Assembly: GCA_013289665.1 (NCBI GenBank)
Contig: JABCZN010000002.1
Coordinates: forward strand, 1 to 64,000
Direction of reading: 5' to 3'
DNA from: Acidobacteriota bacterium
Lineage (GTDB): Bacteria; Acidobacteriota; Terriglobia; Acidiferrales; UBA7541
DNA length: 64,000 bases
Shown: piece after piece, positions 16,763 through 25,011 of the stretch
How the letters are laid out: every line of letters starts with the position of its first letter
Numbering within the stretch: the stretch's first letter is position 1
Translations under genes and position numbers: made by a program
The notes under the pieces: generated by a model
What the model was told of the DNA's origin: nothing
Databases searched by the model: none
What the model saw: the letters and a program-made list of their open reading frames with translations, nothing else

Positions 16763-17275
16763 ATGCCACAACAAATGATTTGGTTTTTCGTGAGCATCGC
16801 ATTCAGCTTGATCGCGTGGGGGATCGTCGCCGCACGATATATCTGGCCGGAACTCCGCGTCCTGCCGCAAGCCGATGCGTTGCGGCCTCTGCTTATCCTG
16901 CACAGCTTCCGCTTCATCGGGTTGGCATTCTTAATTCCCGGCGTCGTGTCACCCGATTTGCCGGCTGCTTTCGCCCATTCTGCCGCCTATGGGGACATCA
17001 TCGCTGCGATACTGGCATTGGTTGCACTGCAATTGTTGCCCAGCGCGTCTGGCGTTGCCGCCGGATGGATCTTCAATCTGTGGGGCTTTGCCGATATCCT
17101 GAACGCCTTCTACCAAGCCAACCACGCCGGATTATTGGCCGGGCAGTTGGGAGCCGCATTCTTCCTTCCGACGTTGGTAGTGCCGCTGCTGCTGATTACG
17201 CACGGACTCGGATTCCGAATTCTTCTGCAACATCAACCTGAACCCGCAATGCAAGAAAGCCGGCACCTAACATAA
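16763..17275 (+). CDS. Small integral membrane protein
   Basis: A 170-residue protein from the ATG at 16763, which has AAAAGGAG about 9 bases upstream. Five hydrophobic segments are visible: MIWFFVSIAFSLIAWGIVAA, LLILHSFRFIGLAFLIPGVV, AAYGDIIAAILALVALQLL, GVAAGWIFNLWGFADILNAF and LGAAFFLPTLVVPLLLITHGL. No enzyme motif is seen and I do not recognise a named family. It sits in the TetR-controlled unit after the exported YCII-like protein, so the two probably respond to the same compound. Confidence 0.75.
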   Translation: MPQQMIWFFVSIAFSLIAWGIVAARYIWPELRVLPQADALRPLLILHSFRFIGLAFLIPGVVSPDLPAAFAHSAAYGDIIAAILALVALQLLPSASGVAAGWIFNLWGFADILNAFYQANHAGLLAGQLGAAFFLPTLVVPLLLITHGLGFRILLQHQPEPAMQESRHLT

Positions 17276-17361
17276 GACCCCTCGGCCGTCGCGAGGAGCT
17301 GTTGTGCTGCATCAGCCGTTCGATAGTCGCCGAATTGGCGTGAACCGGAAGGTACTTCCAA

Positions 17362-17622
17362 CTAGGCAATCTCCTCTTCGGCGACTTCCAGGTCATAACG
17401 GGTTTGGAGATTCATCCAGAACGTCGGACTGCTGTTGAAGTAGCGCGCGAAACGCAGGGCCGTGTCAGCAGTAATTGCGTGTTTCTCGTTGACGATATCA
17501 GCGATCCGCGTTACAGGGACGCGCACGGCCATAGCAACTCTGTTCATACTTAGTCCCGGAGGGAACATAAACTCTTCTCGGAGAATTTCGCCTGGATGCA
17601 CCGGCTTAAGTTGCTTCGTCAT
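17362..17622 (-). CDS. higA: HigA-type antitoxin
   Basis: An 86-residue XRE/HigA antidote. The N-terminus KPVHPGEILREEFMFPPGLS is the HigA signature, followed by the helix-turn-helix (MNRVAMAVRVPVTRIADIVNEKHAITADTALRFARYFNSSPTFWMNLQTRYDL). It neutralises HigB and represses the operon. It follows the toxin gene with an 11-bp gap, the toxin-first order characteristic of higBA. Confidence 0.92.
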   Translation of the reverse strand: MTKQLKPVHPGEILREEFMFPPGLSMNRVAMAVRVPVTRIADIVNEKHAITADTALRFARYFNSSPTFWMNLQTRYDLEVAEEEIA

Positions 17623-17633
17623 CCTTCTGTCTC

Positions 17634-17873
17634 CTAGTGATAATCCACGATCTCAACTTCATAGGCATGCCCATCGCGCCATTCAAAACAGACGCGCCAT
17701 TGGTCATTGACGCGAATGCTGTACTGCCCTTTCCAGTGTCCTCTCAGGCTCTCTAGCCTGTTTCCTGGCAGCGTTGAGAGCGTCCGGATGTCCTTTGCCG
17801 CATCTAGCATGTCCAGTTGCTGTTTCTCTGCAGGTTTCAGTCTAGGCACGGGACTTGGGTACGTTGGGTACAT
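17634..17873 (-). CDS. higB: HigB-type toxin, short N-terminus
   Basis: A 79-residue RelE/HigB-superfamily mRNA interferase. The conserved C-terminal half is clear: LPGNRLESLRGHWKGQYSIRVNDQWRVCFEWRDGHAYEVEIVDYH, with the basic and aromatic residues usual in HigB. Family members are ~92 residues and begin with a beta strand and helix (typically IxSFxxKxxxxLF), which is not present here; the first residues, MYPTYPSPVPRL, look unrelated. The N-terminus may have been replaced, which would weaken the toxin. It precedes higA by 11 bp and shares its promoter. Confidence 0.8.
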   Translation of the reverse strand: MYPTYPSPVPRLKPAEKQQLDMLDAAKDIRTLSTLPGNRLESLRGHWKGQYSIRVNDQWRVCFEWRDGHAYEVEIVDYH

Positions 17874-17939
17874 CTGAATGCGGGCGGGAGGGCAGGGCCC
17901 TGGAGCGGCCTTCTGGCTTCACGAATGAGGGAGTTCTAT

Positions 17940-18332
17940 TCACTCTTTGGATGGCTCCCAAAGCTCGATCGGATTGCCATCTGGATCTTTAAGCCACGCG
18001 AAGGTCCCCATTGAAGGATATTCCTCTGTCTTTTCGATTACCACGCCTTTACTTTTAAGATGGCTGAGGGCTTCTCCCATGTTCTTCACTGTGTAATTAA
18101 TCTTACCCGTTCGTGGCTTATCCTTGATGTCTTGATCCGTGGGCATGATCGCCCACGCTATCGTTCGCTTGATCTCCGGGTTTGCAAGGTCCCTATATTC
18201 GAACGATGCATAGATTGAGCTGCACTCAGCATCTTCGCCCTGAGGAACTATTCCGAGGCAATCGCGATACCAAGCTGCCAGTCTCTTTGTATCGTTAGAA
18301 AACAGAAAAGCGCCGCCAATTCCGTCGATCAT
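17940..18332 (-). CDS. VOC-family (glyoxalase-like) protein
   Basis: A 130-residue vicinal-oxygen-chelate fold protein. It has the typical paired halves: an N-terminal GGAFLFSNDTKRLAAWYRDCLGI and a C-terminal INYTVKNMGEALSHLKSKGVVI, GTFAWLKDPDGNPIELWEP, the last with the conserved Glu metal ligand. The substrate is unknown. It starts 11 bp after the stop of the AraC-type gene and is very probably co-transcribed with it. Confidence 0.88.
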   Translation of the reverse strand: MIDGIGGAFLFSNDTKRLAAWYRDCLGIVPQGEDAECSSIYASFEYRDLANPEIKRTIAWAIMPTDQDIKDKPRTGKINYTVKNMGEALSHLKSKGVVIEKTEEYPSMGTFAWLKDPDGNPIELWEPSKE

Positions 18333-18343
18333 AAGTTCCTCCC

Positions 18344-19342
18344 TTAAGCAGTGGCTCGTTTATTGTCCTTCATTTCGATCATCCCAGATTTTCGGCTCCC
18401 GGAGTTCAAACTCCTTATCTCTGCCAGCTTCCGAACCGGCAGGCATAGTTCCAATTCAAAATGCGACCAATCCGCCGCGTTTTCTTTGTCTAAGAAAATC
18501 TCAAGTGCTGGCGCATGCTCGGGCTCGTGGACACTATTGATAAGCCAATCTCTGTAAAGGTAGTCCCAAGCCGTAGCGACCTTGTGTATATCGCCGGAAA
18601 CCTTTATGACTGCGTATTGCATGGCTGGCATTTTCAATTTCGACATTCCCTCCATGCACTCGAAAGGAAAAGCCGACGCAAGACAGACCTCATATCGATA
18701 AAGATGCTTTGGGGTCACGTGTGGATCGTCCACCGTCATTCCGAAAAGAATTCCTTGCGAACAAATATCCTGGGATTTGGCCCATTCGATCACTGTCTTG
18801 AGGGCGGCAAGTACTCTGTCCAGTTCGAAGGCATTCGTAACCCGAATATAGGCGACTTGCCTTTCTGGAAGGTCGATCAATCTCACTGGAAAAGCAGCTC
18901 TCTTTTCTTCCAAGCTCATGGCGATACCGTATTCCTCTTCCGGGAAGAGTTCTTTGCAAATCTTGCTCTTTTTGATCTCGCCACTTTTTCGAAACTGACT
19001 TGGCGAAGTGTCGTAGCCGGATCGGAAGGCACGTGAAAACGTGGCCGATGACGAAAAACCGCAATCCAAGGCGATGTCGGTCAGGCTTTGTTCGGAATAA
19101 CGAAGAAGACGAGCGGCCTTTTCAAGGCGAAGCCGATTCGTAAAATTATTTAGGGTTTCGCCGGAAACCGCGCCAAAAATCCGATGGAAGTGAAATTGCG
19201 AGAAGCAAGCAACATGAGCAAGCTCACCTAGCTTCACCGGGCGATGCAGATTCTCGCGAAGATAGTCAATGACTCGATCAATTCTTCGGGAATATTCGCT
19301 GCTGGCCCGTATCTTTCCATTTGGCACGGACTCTACTGGCAT
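18344..19342 (-). CDS. AraC-family regulator with GyrI-like domain
   Basis: About 332 residues from the ATG at 19342 (an upstream start at 19390 is open). The N-terminal ~100 residues hold two helix-turn-helix motifs: RIDRVIDYLRENLHRPVKLGELAHVACFSQFHFHRIF and SLTDIALDCGFSSSATFSRAFR, the AraC signature. Residues ~150-320 form a GyrI-like effector-binding domain (VRLIDLPERQVAYIRVTNAF, YRYEVCLAS, YAVIKVSGD, HFELELCLPV). This layout matches the Rob/SoxS-type small-molecule-sensing regulators. The neighbouring VOC gene is a likely target and operon partner. Confidence 0.9.
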   Translation of the reverse strand: MPVESVPNGKIRASSEYSRRIDRVIDYLRENLHRPVKLGELAHVACFSQFHFHRIFGAVSGETLNNFTNRLRLEKAARLLRYSEQSLTDIALDCGFSSSATFSRAFRSGYDTSPSQFRKSGEIKKSKICKELFPEEEYGIAMSLEEKRAAFPVRLIDLPERQVAYIRVTNAFELDRVLAALKTVIEWAKSQDICSQGILFGMTVDDPHVTPKHLYRYEVCLASAFPFECMEGMSKLKMPAMQYAVIKVSGDIHKVATAWDYLYRDWLINSVHEPEHAPALEIFLDKENAADWSHFELELCLPVRKLAEIRSLNSGSRKSGMIEMKDNKRATA

Positions 19343-19441
19343 TGTGGCATAGGAATACCATAATCGGGGCCATCTTGGCACGAAAACCACCGGTTTTATG
19401 GCCGTATCCAGTTGGGTTGCGTACGCTCTATTGGTCGCCCG

Positions 19442-20548
19442 CTACTTTTTATCTATCCGCACAATCAGGTCGAGATCAGGGGCGGTAGCAGCTTTCAAAT
19501 ACTTGGCAAGAAATTCCTCGACCAGAGAGCGGGTTAAGATGCTCGTGAGCAGAGCCCGTTCAAATGCACTGTCTTCTGGTTTCACGTCACGCGTAAACCT
19601 GCTTGAAATCAGGTTCGCGTCGGTAAAGCTCATGTGATCGGCCCCGGCCACCACCACGTAGTACGTATTAGATTCGCTGCCGATGTACTCACGGGCTCGA
19701 TCCTCACCCGACGCGTGTTCTTCGGTAGCAAGAAACAGAAACGGCTTGTGTACTGGGACGGGGCGAATGTCCCCATTCATGCCGGGATAGGTGGAACCGT
19801 CCAGATTGACGCCGGCCAGAATGCGGCGCTCTTTCTGTGTGGCCAGAGCGGCGGTCGTTCCACCCATCGAGTGACCTACGATTCCCACCTTGGACAAATC
19901 TAGGTGGGCATGCCAGAAATGATCATGCGAATTCATTTCATGGAGCTGGTCAAGGACGAATCGCACGTCCGCCACCAAAACCTCTTCCGCGAATTTTCCA
20001 ATGGCCACGCCTTGAGTTCGTCGATCGGCTTCAGCGGGCCAGTAGGGCGTGAATTTCAGTTCATGCCCGTCCGGGAACACCGAAATTAGGGAGTCAGGAG
20101 GATGATTGGTCGCAACTACGATGAAGCCGCTACTCGCCAGGCCCTCAGCCAGAATTGTGTACAGAGCGGGCACGACACCGGATCCGTGTTCGAGAAGCAC
20201 AACTGGAAAGGGGCTGCCCTCAGCGATAGGTCCCAGGAATCTGGCGTGCGTGCGCATAAGGCGTTGGAAATCCGGTTGCAGTTTCCACTCTTCGGCCAGC
20301 GCATCCGCAGTTTTCTTGTCCATGTACGGCGCAGGTGCGGAAGCGCCTTGCACCGACGGATACCATATCGTGACTAGAAGATCCCGGCTTCGCCGCGAGT
20401 CTCTCAACACAACCGTTCTAGTCCCTACTGGCTTGCAGCCATTGGGTTGGGGAAGGTCAAATCCTGCCTGGCCTGCATTAGAAGCTTGGGAGGATATGGT
20501 GAGAAAGGCCAGACCAAGAATCGGAAGGAACGCAGATTTGTTGATCAT
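19442..20548 (-). CDS. PAF-acetylhydrolase-like alpha/beta hydrolase
   Basis: A 368-residue secreted hydrolase. The ATG at 20548 follows GGAAGAA and gives a signal peptide (INKSAFLPILGLAFLTISSQASNA). The fold markers are RDLLVTIWYPS, FPVVLLEHGSGVVPALYTILAEGLASSGFIVVATNHP, and the nucleophile elbow VGIVGHSMGGTTAA with Ser in GHSMG. The later His is probably in GADHMSFTD. The group includes platelet-activating-factor acetylhydrolases and dienelactone-hydrolase-like esterases. It probably hydrolyses an ester outside the cytoplasm; the substrate is unknown. Confidence 0.85.
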   Translation of the reverse strand: MINKSAFLPILGLAFLTISSQASNAGQAGFDLPQPNGCKPVGTRTVVLRDSRRSRDLLVTIWYPSVQGASAPAPYMDKKTADALAEEWKLQPDFQRLMRTHARFLGPIAEGSPFPVVLLEHGSGVVPALYTILAEGLASSGFIVVATNHPPDSLISVFPDGHELKFTPYWPAEADRRTQGVAIGKFAEEVLVADVRFVLDQLHEMNSHDHFWHAHLDLSKVGIVGHSMGGTTAALATQKERRILAGVNLDGSTYPGMNGDIRPVPVHKPFLFLATEEHASGEDRAREYIGSESNTYYVVVAGADHMSFTDANLISSRFTRDVKPEDSAFERALLTSILTRSLVEEFLAKYLKAATAPDLDLIVRIDKK

Positions 20549-21030
20549 TGCTTCTTCCTCCAACGGCAACAATTTCGCTCTTTATAGTCGCACAGGAGCC
20601 AAGGTCGTCAGTCGACGGATATTCTGTGATACGCAGGAATTAGCGCAGAAGTTCCTTAGAGGCATTTATTTAGTTTGCACCGCTGTGCATGGAGCTGTTT
20701 GCGGTGATGGCTCTTCTAGGAGTGCCGAACACTACTACATCTCACCATTGCTGATTTCGCAGAACTAGGCTAACTCCATCCTTCTGATAAGTCCGCACGA
20801 GTGTGGCGCCCCGAAAATAATTGAGTTAACGCTTTTCTCCCAATCACCTGGCGGGAATGACACTAATTGCGTTTCGCGCAGCGAAGAACTTTGCGGGACA
20901 CAACACTCGTGCCGAGATGCTCTCTGCTCGCGATTTTCACAGAGCCCTTCCCGGGCGATAATCTCGTCGTCGCCAGGCGATTTGGATATTATCGCTGAAG
21001 CGTCGGATTGACTCACGAGATGAGGCCGCA
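20549..21030. other. Divergent intergenic region
   Basis: Lies between the hydrolase gene (minus) and the YkgJ-like gene (plus). No coding frame with sensible composition and no strong palindrome or terminator was found. It must hold the promoters of both genes. Confidence 0.4.
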
Positions 21031-21545
21031 ATGAAACTGCAGAAGCGGTTTACTGTTCCACAAATTGAGATCGATCTGTCAAGAATCCAACAGCTTTCAC
21101 AAGAGCACAATGACGAAAACTGGGAATTCCGATCGTGGCTAAGGCACTACGCCCCAGAGGACATCGATGGCCTTGTCAAGACACTAAGCCAGAAATACTT
21201 CTCCCTCATCGACTGCACGAAGTGCGCAAATTGCTGCCGATCATTGCATGTGGAATTCAAGAAAAGTGACCTTCACGCAATTGCAAAAACAGTTGGCCAG
21301 TCGATAGAAGCATTCCAGAAGCAATATATGTCAGAAGGCATGGTGAACCCGCCCTGCCCGATGCTAAACGGGAAGCTGTGTTCCATACGAGAATAGACCA
21401 GACGTTTGCAGGTCGTTTCCTCACCTAGAACAACCAGAATTCACATCCCGGTTGATGGGCGTGATTGACAATGTTGCCGTTTGTCCGATCGCGTTCAATG
21501 CTTTTGAGGAACTAAAAGCGAAACTTGCATGGCCCCACCCCTAGC
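21031..21545 (+). pseudogene. YkgJ-type cysteine-cluster protein, frameshifted
   Basis: The first frame gives 119 residues with the CxxCxxCC cluster (CTKCANCCRSLHVEF) and ends PPCPMLNGKLCSI. From about 21387 the next frame continues the family without a gap: ENRPDVCRSFPHLEQPEFTS, then RLMGVIDNVAVCPIAFNAFEELK and a stop at 21543-21545. The expected CSIYENRPxxCRxxP motif is restored by adding one base, so a single-base deletion split the gene. YkgJ-like proteins bind Zn or Fe-S through these Cys residues; the exact role is unknown. It may be a real mutation or a sequence error. Confidence 0.8.
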
Positions 21546-21762
21546 GTGGTGGGATCCACGATGCTCCTCGAAATAAATACGACCTTGTAATGCGCTCCGG
21601 GGAGGAAGGAAGTGGGTACTGGTGCGCTGCCCCGTAACTAGCAGACCGGGGCGGCAGATGCGATTGAGTTGATCTTGCAAAACTCGGACCGTGGAACTTA
21701 GCGAAGGAAATCTCGGGACACTCCACTAGAAGCAAATTTCTGGCCATCTGAAATATCAGGGG

Positions 21763-23076
21763 TCACGGCGCGCCGCCAGCGATAGCTTCCCGCCGCGCCA
21801 TGTCCGTGATGATAGTGCGCGAGCCCATGTAAAGCACGAACGCGAGCGCTATACAGAGTACCGGAATAATCAGCATGGCTTGCTGAAGGCCAGTGGCGCG
21901 GAAGGTTTCCGTGACCGTGGCTGTACCCGCCAGCGCCGCGGCGCGATGCGCCAACACATCGCTCAACTTGCCAGTGAGCAGCGGTCCGAGGGACGCGCCG
22001 CACATGTACATCGCCATAAAATAAATCGCCATCGCTGCGCCACGCTGCTTCGGAGCCACTATATCCTGTATCGCCGAGTAAACCAGCCCGTAGTACGTCG
22101 TGAGAGCAGCGTATGTCAGCGCCAGGAACGCCATGGCCACGAACAAAGAGCCAGCGGACTGAAGAATTCCCGCGCATGCAAACGGAATGGCCACTAAAGC
22201 CATGAACGCGGCGCAAAGCATGCGGCCATCTTTGCGACGCTGGACGATGAAATCGCCTAAACAGCCCGCAAAAGTTCCTCCGCTGATGCCTCCGGCTAGA
22301 TAGACTACGCCTGTCGCAATGCCGGATTTCGCCAGCGACAGACCGTGGACTCGGCTCAGAAACGCCGGCAAGAAAGTTCCGATAGCATACATGCTGAAAT
22401 TCAGCAGCGCACCGGAGGCGATGATCCACCAAACCGTGGGGATGCGCAGCACATTCCACATCGAGTCAAATGCCTGCGGCGCGCGATGACTCTCGCTGGC
22501 ACCGCGCTCCGGTTCTTGGAGCATCAGTAAAGCGGGAACCAGCAGCAACGCCGGGACCGCCGCAAATACCATTGCGGCTCGCCAGCCATACGCCTGTGCT
22601 ATCGGGCCGCTAAAGAAAAAGCCCAGGGCGCCGCCGACTGGCACCCCGAGCATGAAAAGCGCAAGCACTCGAGAGCGTTTGGTCTGCGGAAACAGATCGC
22701 CGAGCCAGCTCGTCGCGGTCGGCGCGCAGGATGCTTCGCCGACTCCAACGCCTACACGGGAAAGGAACAGCATCGCGTAGGTGGTAGCGAGCCCTGCCGA
22801 AGCCGTCATCACGGTCCATATGACGACTCCCCAGGCCAGGAGCTTTTTGCGGCTTGCAGAATCCGCGATGCGGCCGAGTGGCACGCCTAAAATGGCATAG
22901 ATCCAAATGAAAGAGCTGCCGAGAAGGCCGATCTGGCTGTCGTTGAGATGGAACTCCTTGCGCATGGGTTCGACGAGCGCACCGGGGACGTGGCGGTCGT
23001 AGAAATTGAGGATATTGATGGCGGAGAGCACCGCCACGGAGAGCCACAGGCTCTGCTGCTGGGATTTCTGTGACAA
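21763..23076 (-). CDS. Spinster-like MFS transporter
   Basis: A 437-residue, 12-helix transporter. Signatures of the spinster-like group are INILNFYDRHVPGALVEPMRKEF in TM1 and after it, the loop GVPLGRIADSASRKKLL, and SRVGVGVGEASCAPTATSWLGDLFP. The second half has LGDFIVQRRKDGR at the TM8-9 loop. The only start in good position is a TTG at 23076. It lies at the downstream end of the minus-strand carbohydrate cluster, 117 bp after the CRTAC1 gene, and may import or export a product of that pathway. Substrate unknown. Confidence 0.88.
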   Translation of the reverse strand: MSQKSQQQSLWLSVAVLSAINILNFYDRHVPGALVEPMRKEFHLNDSQIGLLGSSFIWIYAILGVPLGRIADSASRKKLLAWGVVIWTVMTASAGLATTYAMLFLSRVGVGVGEASCAPTATSWLGDLFPQTKRSRVLALFMLGVPVGGALGFFFSGPIAQAYGWRAAMVFAAVPALLLVPALLMLQEPERGASESHRAPQAFDSMWNVLRIPTVWWIIASGALLNFSMYAIGTFLPAFLSRVHGLSLAKSGIATGVVYLAGGISGGTFAGCLGDFIVQRRKDGRMLCAAFMALVAIPFACAGILQSAGSLFVAMAFLALTYAALTTYYGLVYSAIQDIVAPKQRGAAMAIYFMAMYMCGASLGPLLTGKLSDVLAHRAAALAGTATVTETFRATGLQQAMLIIPVLCIALAFVLYMGSRTIITDMARREAIAGGAP

Positions 23077-23193
23077 AGTGCGAGCATGCTACCACAAGCG
23101 GCTAGAGTTGTGGTCAGGGACTGTTGGCTAGCTGGAGACTCCAAGTCTTAACTCGTGAAGGAGCTCGACATCATCGCGATATGGTCGAGTCAA

Positions 23194-24957
23194 CTATTCT
23201 TTGGTTTCTTTTACTTTGTAGACGCGATCGGCGGCCAGATTGGTCAGCGTCTCCTTTTTTCCGGAGGGCCAGGCAATCTCGACGCGGTCCACCCGGTCGT
23301 GATTGCCAAGGCCGAAATGGATGCGCAGGTCGGGCTGGGAAAGATAGCTGCCGCCGCTCACCACTTCGCCCGTCTGAACGAGGTCGCCCGCGGTTGCCTT
23401 AATGCGCGCATTTAAGGCCAGCCGGTTGCTCCGGGTGCCTTCCAATTCGAAGCTGATCCAGTGGTTCGGCGGGCCGCCTTGGGGTTGGAGAATCACCGGC
23501 TGGCCTTTCAGATTTTCCACCACGATTTCGATTCGGCCGTCGTTGAAGAGATCGCCATAAGCGACGCCGCGGCCGACACGCGGTCGTTCAATGTCCGGCC
23601 CGACGAGATGGCTGATGTTCTTGAATGTGCCGTTGCGCTGATTCTCAAAGAGCAGCATCGGCTCGCGGTATTTAGTGCCGACATCCGCGGTGTCCACCTG
23701 CGGATAGACGTGGCCATTGACCATGAAGAGATCCGGCCAGCCATTGTTCTGCCAATCAATGAAGCCATCGCCCCACCCGACGTAAGACGTCGTACTCGGC
23801 GCGATGCCCGAGCGGTAAGACTCGTCATTGAAGTTCATGTCGCCATCGTTGCGATAGAGCACCGCATATTCGTTGCTGAAATGGGTGATGGCGATGCTGA
23901 ACCGGCCGGTGTGAACGTAGTCGCCTAAGGCGACGCCCATATTGGCTTGTTCCGCGCCATCCTGGCTGACGGCGACACCTGCAGTGTAGGCGATATCCTT
24001 GAAATGGCCGTTGCCTTCGTTTCGGTAGAGATAGTTGGGCTGGCCGTCGTTGGTGACAAAAAGATCGAGGCGCCCGTCGCCATCGAAATCCATCCAGACT
24101 GCTGTGAGACCAAAGCGATTCTGGGGATCGGAGACTCCGGCGGATTTTGAGACATCCGTGAAGGTGCCGTCACCGTTGTTGTGATAGAGATTGTCCGGTG
24201 AACCCTTCAGGCCGCGGGGGCCGCACTGCACGTCGATCCCCTGGTATTTGCAAGTCTTGCTGGAGCCGAAGACCGGGAGGTCGTCCAGGCCGAGCGCGAC
24301 GTAGTGCGATACGAAAAGATCAGCCCAGCCGTCGCCGTCGTAGTCGCCAAATGCTGCGCCAGTTGCCCAGCCGGAGTCGCCCCCCAAGCCCGCTTCTTTT
24401 GTAACATCGGTGAAAGTGCCGTCACCGTTATTGCGGTAGAGCACCACGCCACCAAAGCATGTGACCAGCAAATCCGGCCAGCCGTCATTGTTATAGTCGC
24501 CGACGGCCACGCCCATCGCCCAGCAGGGAGATCCGACTCCGGCCTTGTCGGTGACATCGGTAAATGTGCCGTCGTGATTGTTGTGATAGAGCGCGCTGCG
24601 GGCTTTCTGGCCGGCGCGGGCCATTTCCACGCTTTGCGCGTTGGTGAAATAGATGTCCGGCCAGCCGTCACGGTCATAGTCAATCAGGGCGACACCCCCG
24701 CTCATGGATTCGACGATATATTTTTGCTCCGGGCTGGAAAGATGCTCGAAACGGATGCCCGTGGAATTCGTAATGTCCACAAGTTGAGGCAGCTGAGCCG
24801 GTGCGACACCATTCGCCTTGTGATCCGATCCGCGATCGGCAGGAAGTGGCGGTGGTGACGGTTTGTGCGGCTCCGCAACGGATTGAGAAAACAAGGATCC
24901 GGCGCCAACGAGAAGGTACAGTGCTCCAACGGCGCAGATCACGCGGTTCAGGCGCAT
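23194..24957 (-). CDS. CRTAC1-family FG-GAP/ASPIC-UnbV protein
   Basis: A 587-residue secreted protein with a signal peptide (MRLNRVICAVGALYLLVGAGSLFSQS). A seven-bladed propeller of FG-GAP/VCBS repeats covers residues ~60-460, with Ca-binding motifs such as DYDRDGWPDIYFTN and DYNNDGWPDLLVT. The C-terminal ASPIC/UnbV domain follows (LNARIKATAGDLVQTGEVVSGGSYLSQPDLRIHFGLG, VDRVEIAWPSGKKETLTNL). Acidobacteria carry many such proteins, often beside TPR proteins. It starts 54 bp after the beta-helix gene and is the last gene of the TPR-beta-helix-CRTAC1 operon. Confidence 0.93.
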   Translation of the reverse strand: MRLNRVICAVGALYLLVGAGSLFSQSVAEPHKPSPPPLPADRGSDHKANGVAPAQLPQLVDITNSTGIRFEHLSSPEQKYIVESMSGGVALIDYDRDGWPDIYFTNAQSVEMARAGQKARSALYHNNHDGTFTDVTDKAGVGSPCWAMGVAVGDYNNDGWPDLLVTCFGGVVLYRNNGDGTFTDVTKEAGLGGDSGWATGAAFGDYDGDGWADLFVSHYVALGLDDLPVFGSSKTCKYQGIDVQCGPRGLKGSPDNLYHNNGDGTFTDVSKSAGVSDPQNRFGLTAVWMDFDGDGRLDLFVTNDGQPNYLYRNEGNGHFKDIAYTAGVAVSQDGAEQANMGVALGDYVHTGRFSIAITHFSNEYAVLYRNDGDMNFNDESYRSGIAPSTTSYVGWGDGFIDWQNNGWPDLFMVNGHVYPQVDTADVGTKYREPMLLFENQRNGTFKNISHLVGPDIERPRVGRGVAYGDLFNDGRIEIVVENLKGQPVILQPQGGPPNHWISFELEGTRSNRLALNARIKATAGDLVQTGEVVSGGSYLSQPDLRIHFGLGNHDRVDRVEIAWPSGKKETLTNLAADRVYKVKETKE

Positions 24958-25011
24958 CGGCGCGCCCGCGCATCGGTATCGGTCGTCGGATGGAGTGGCA
25001 AGAGATTGTCC

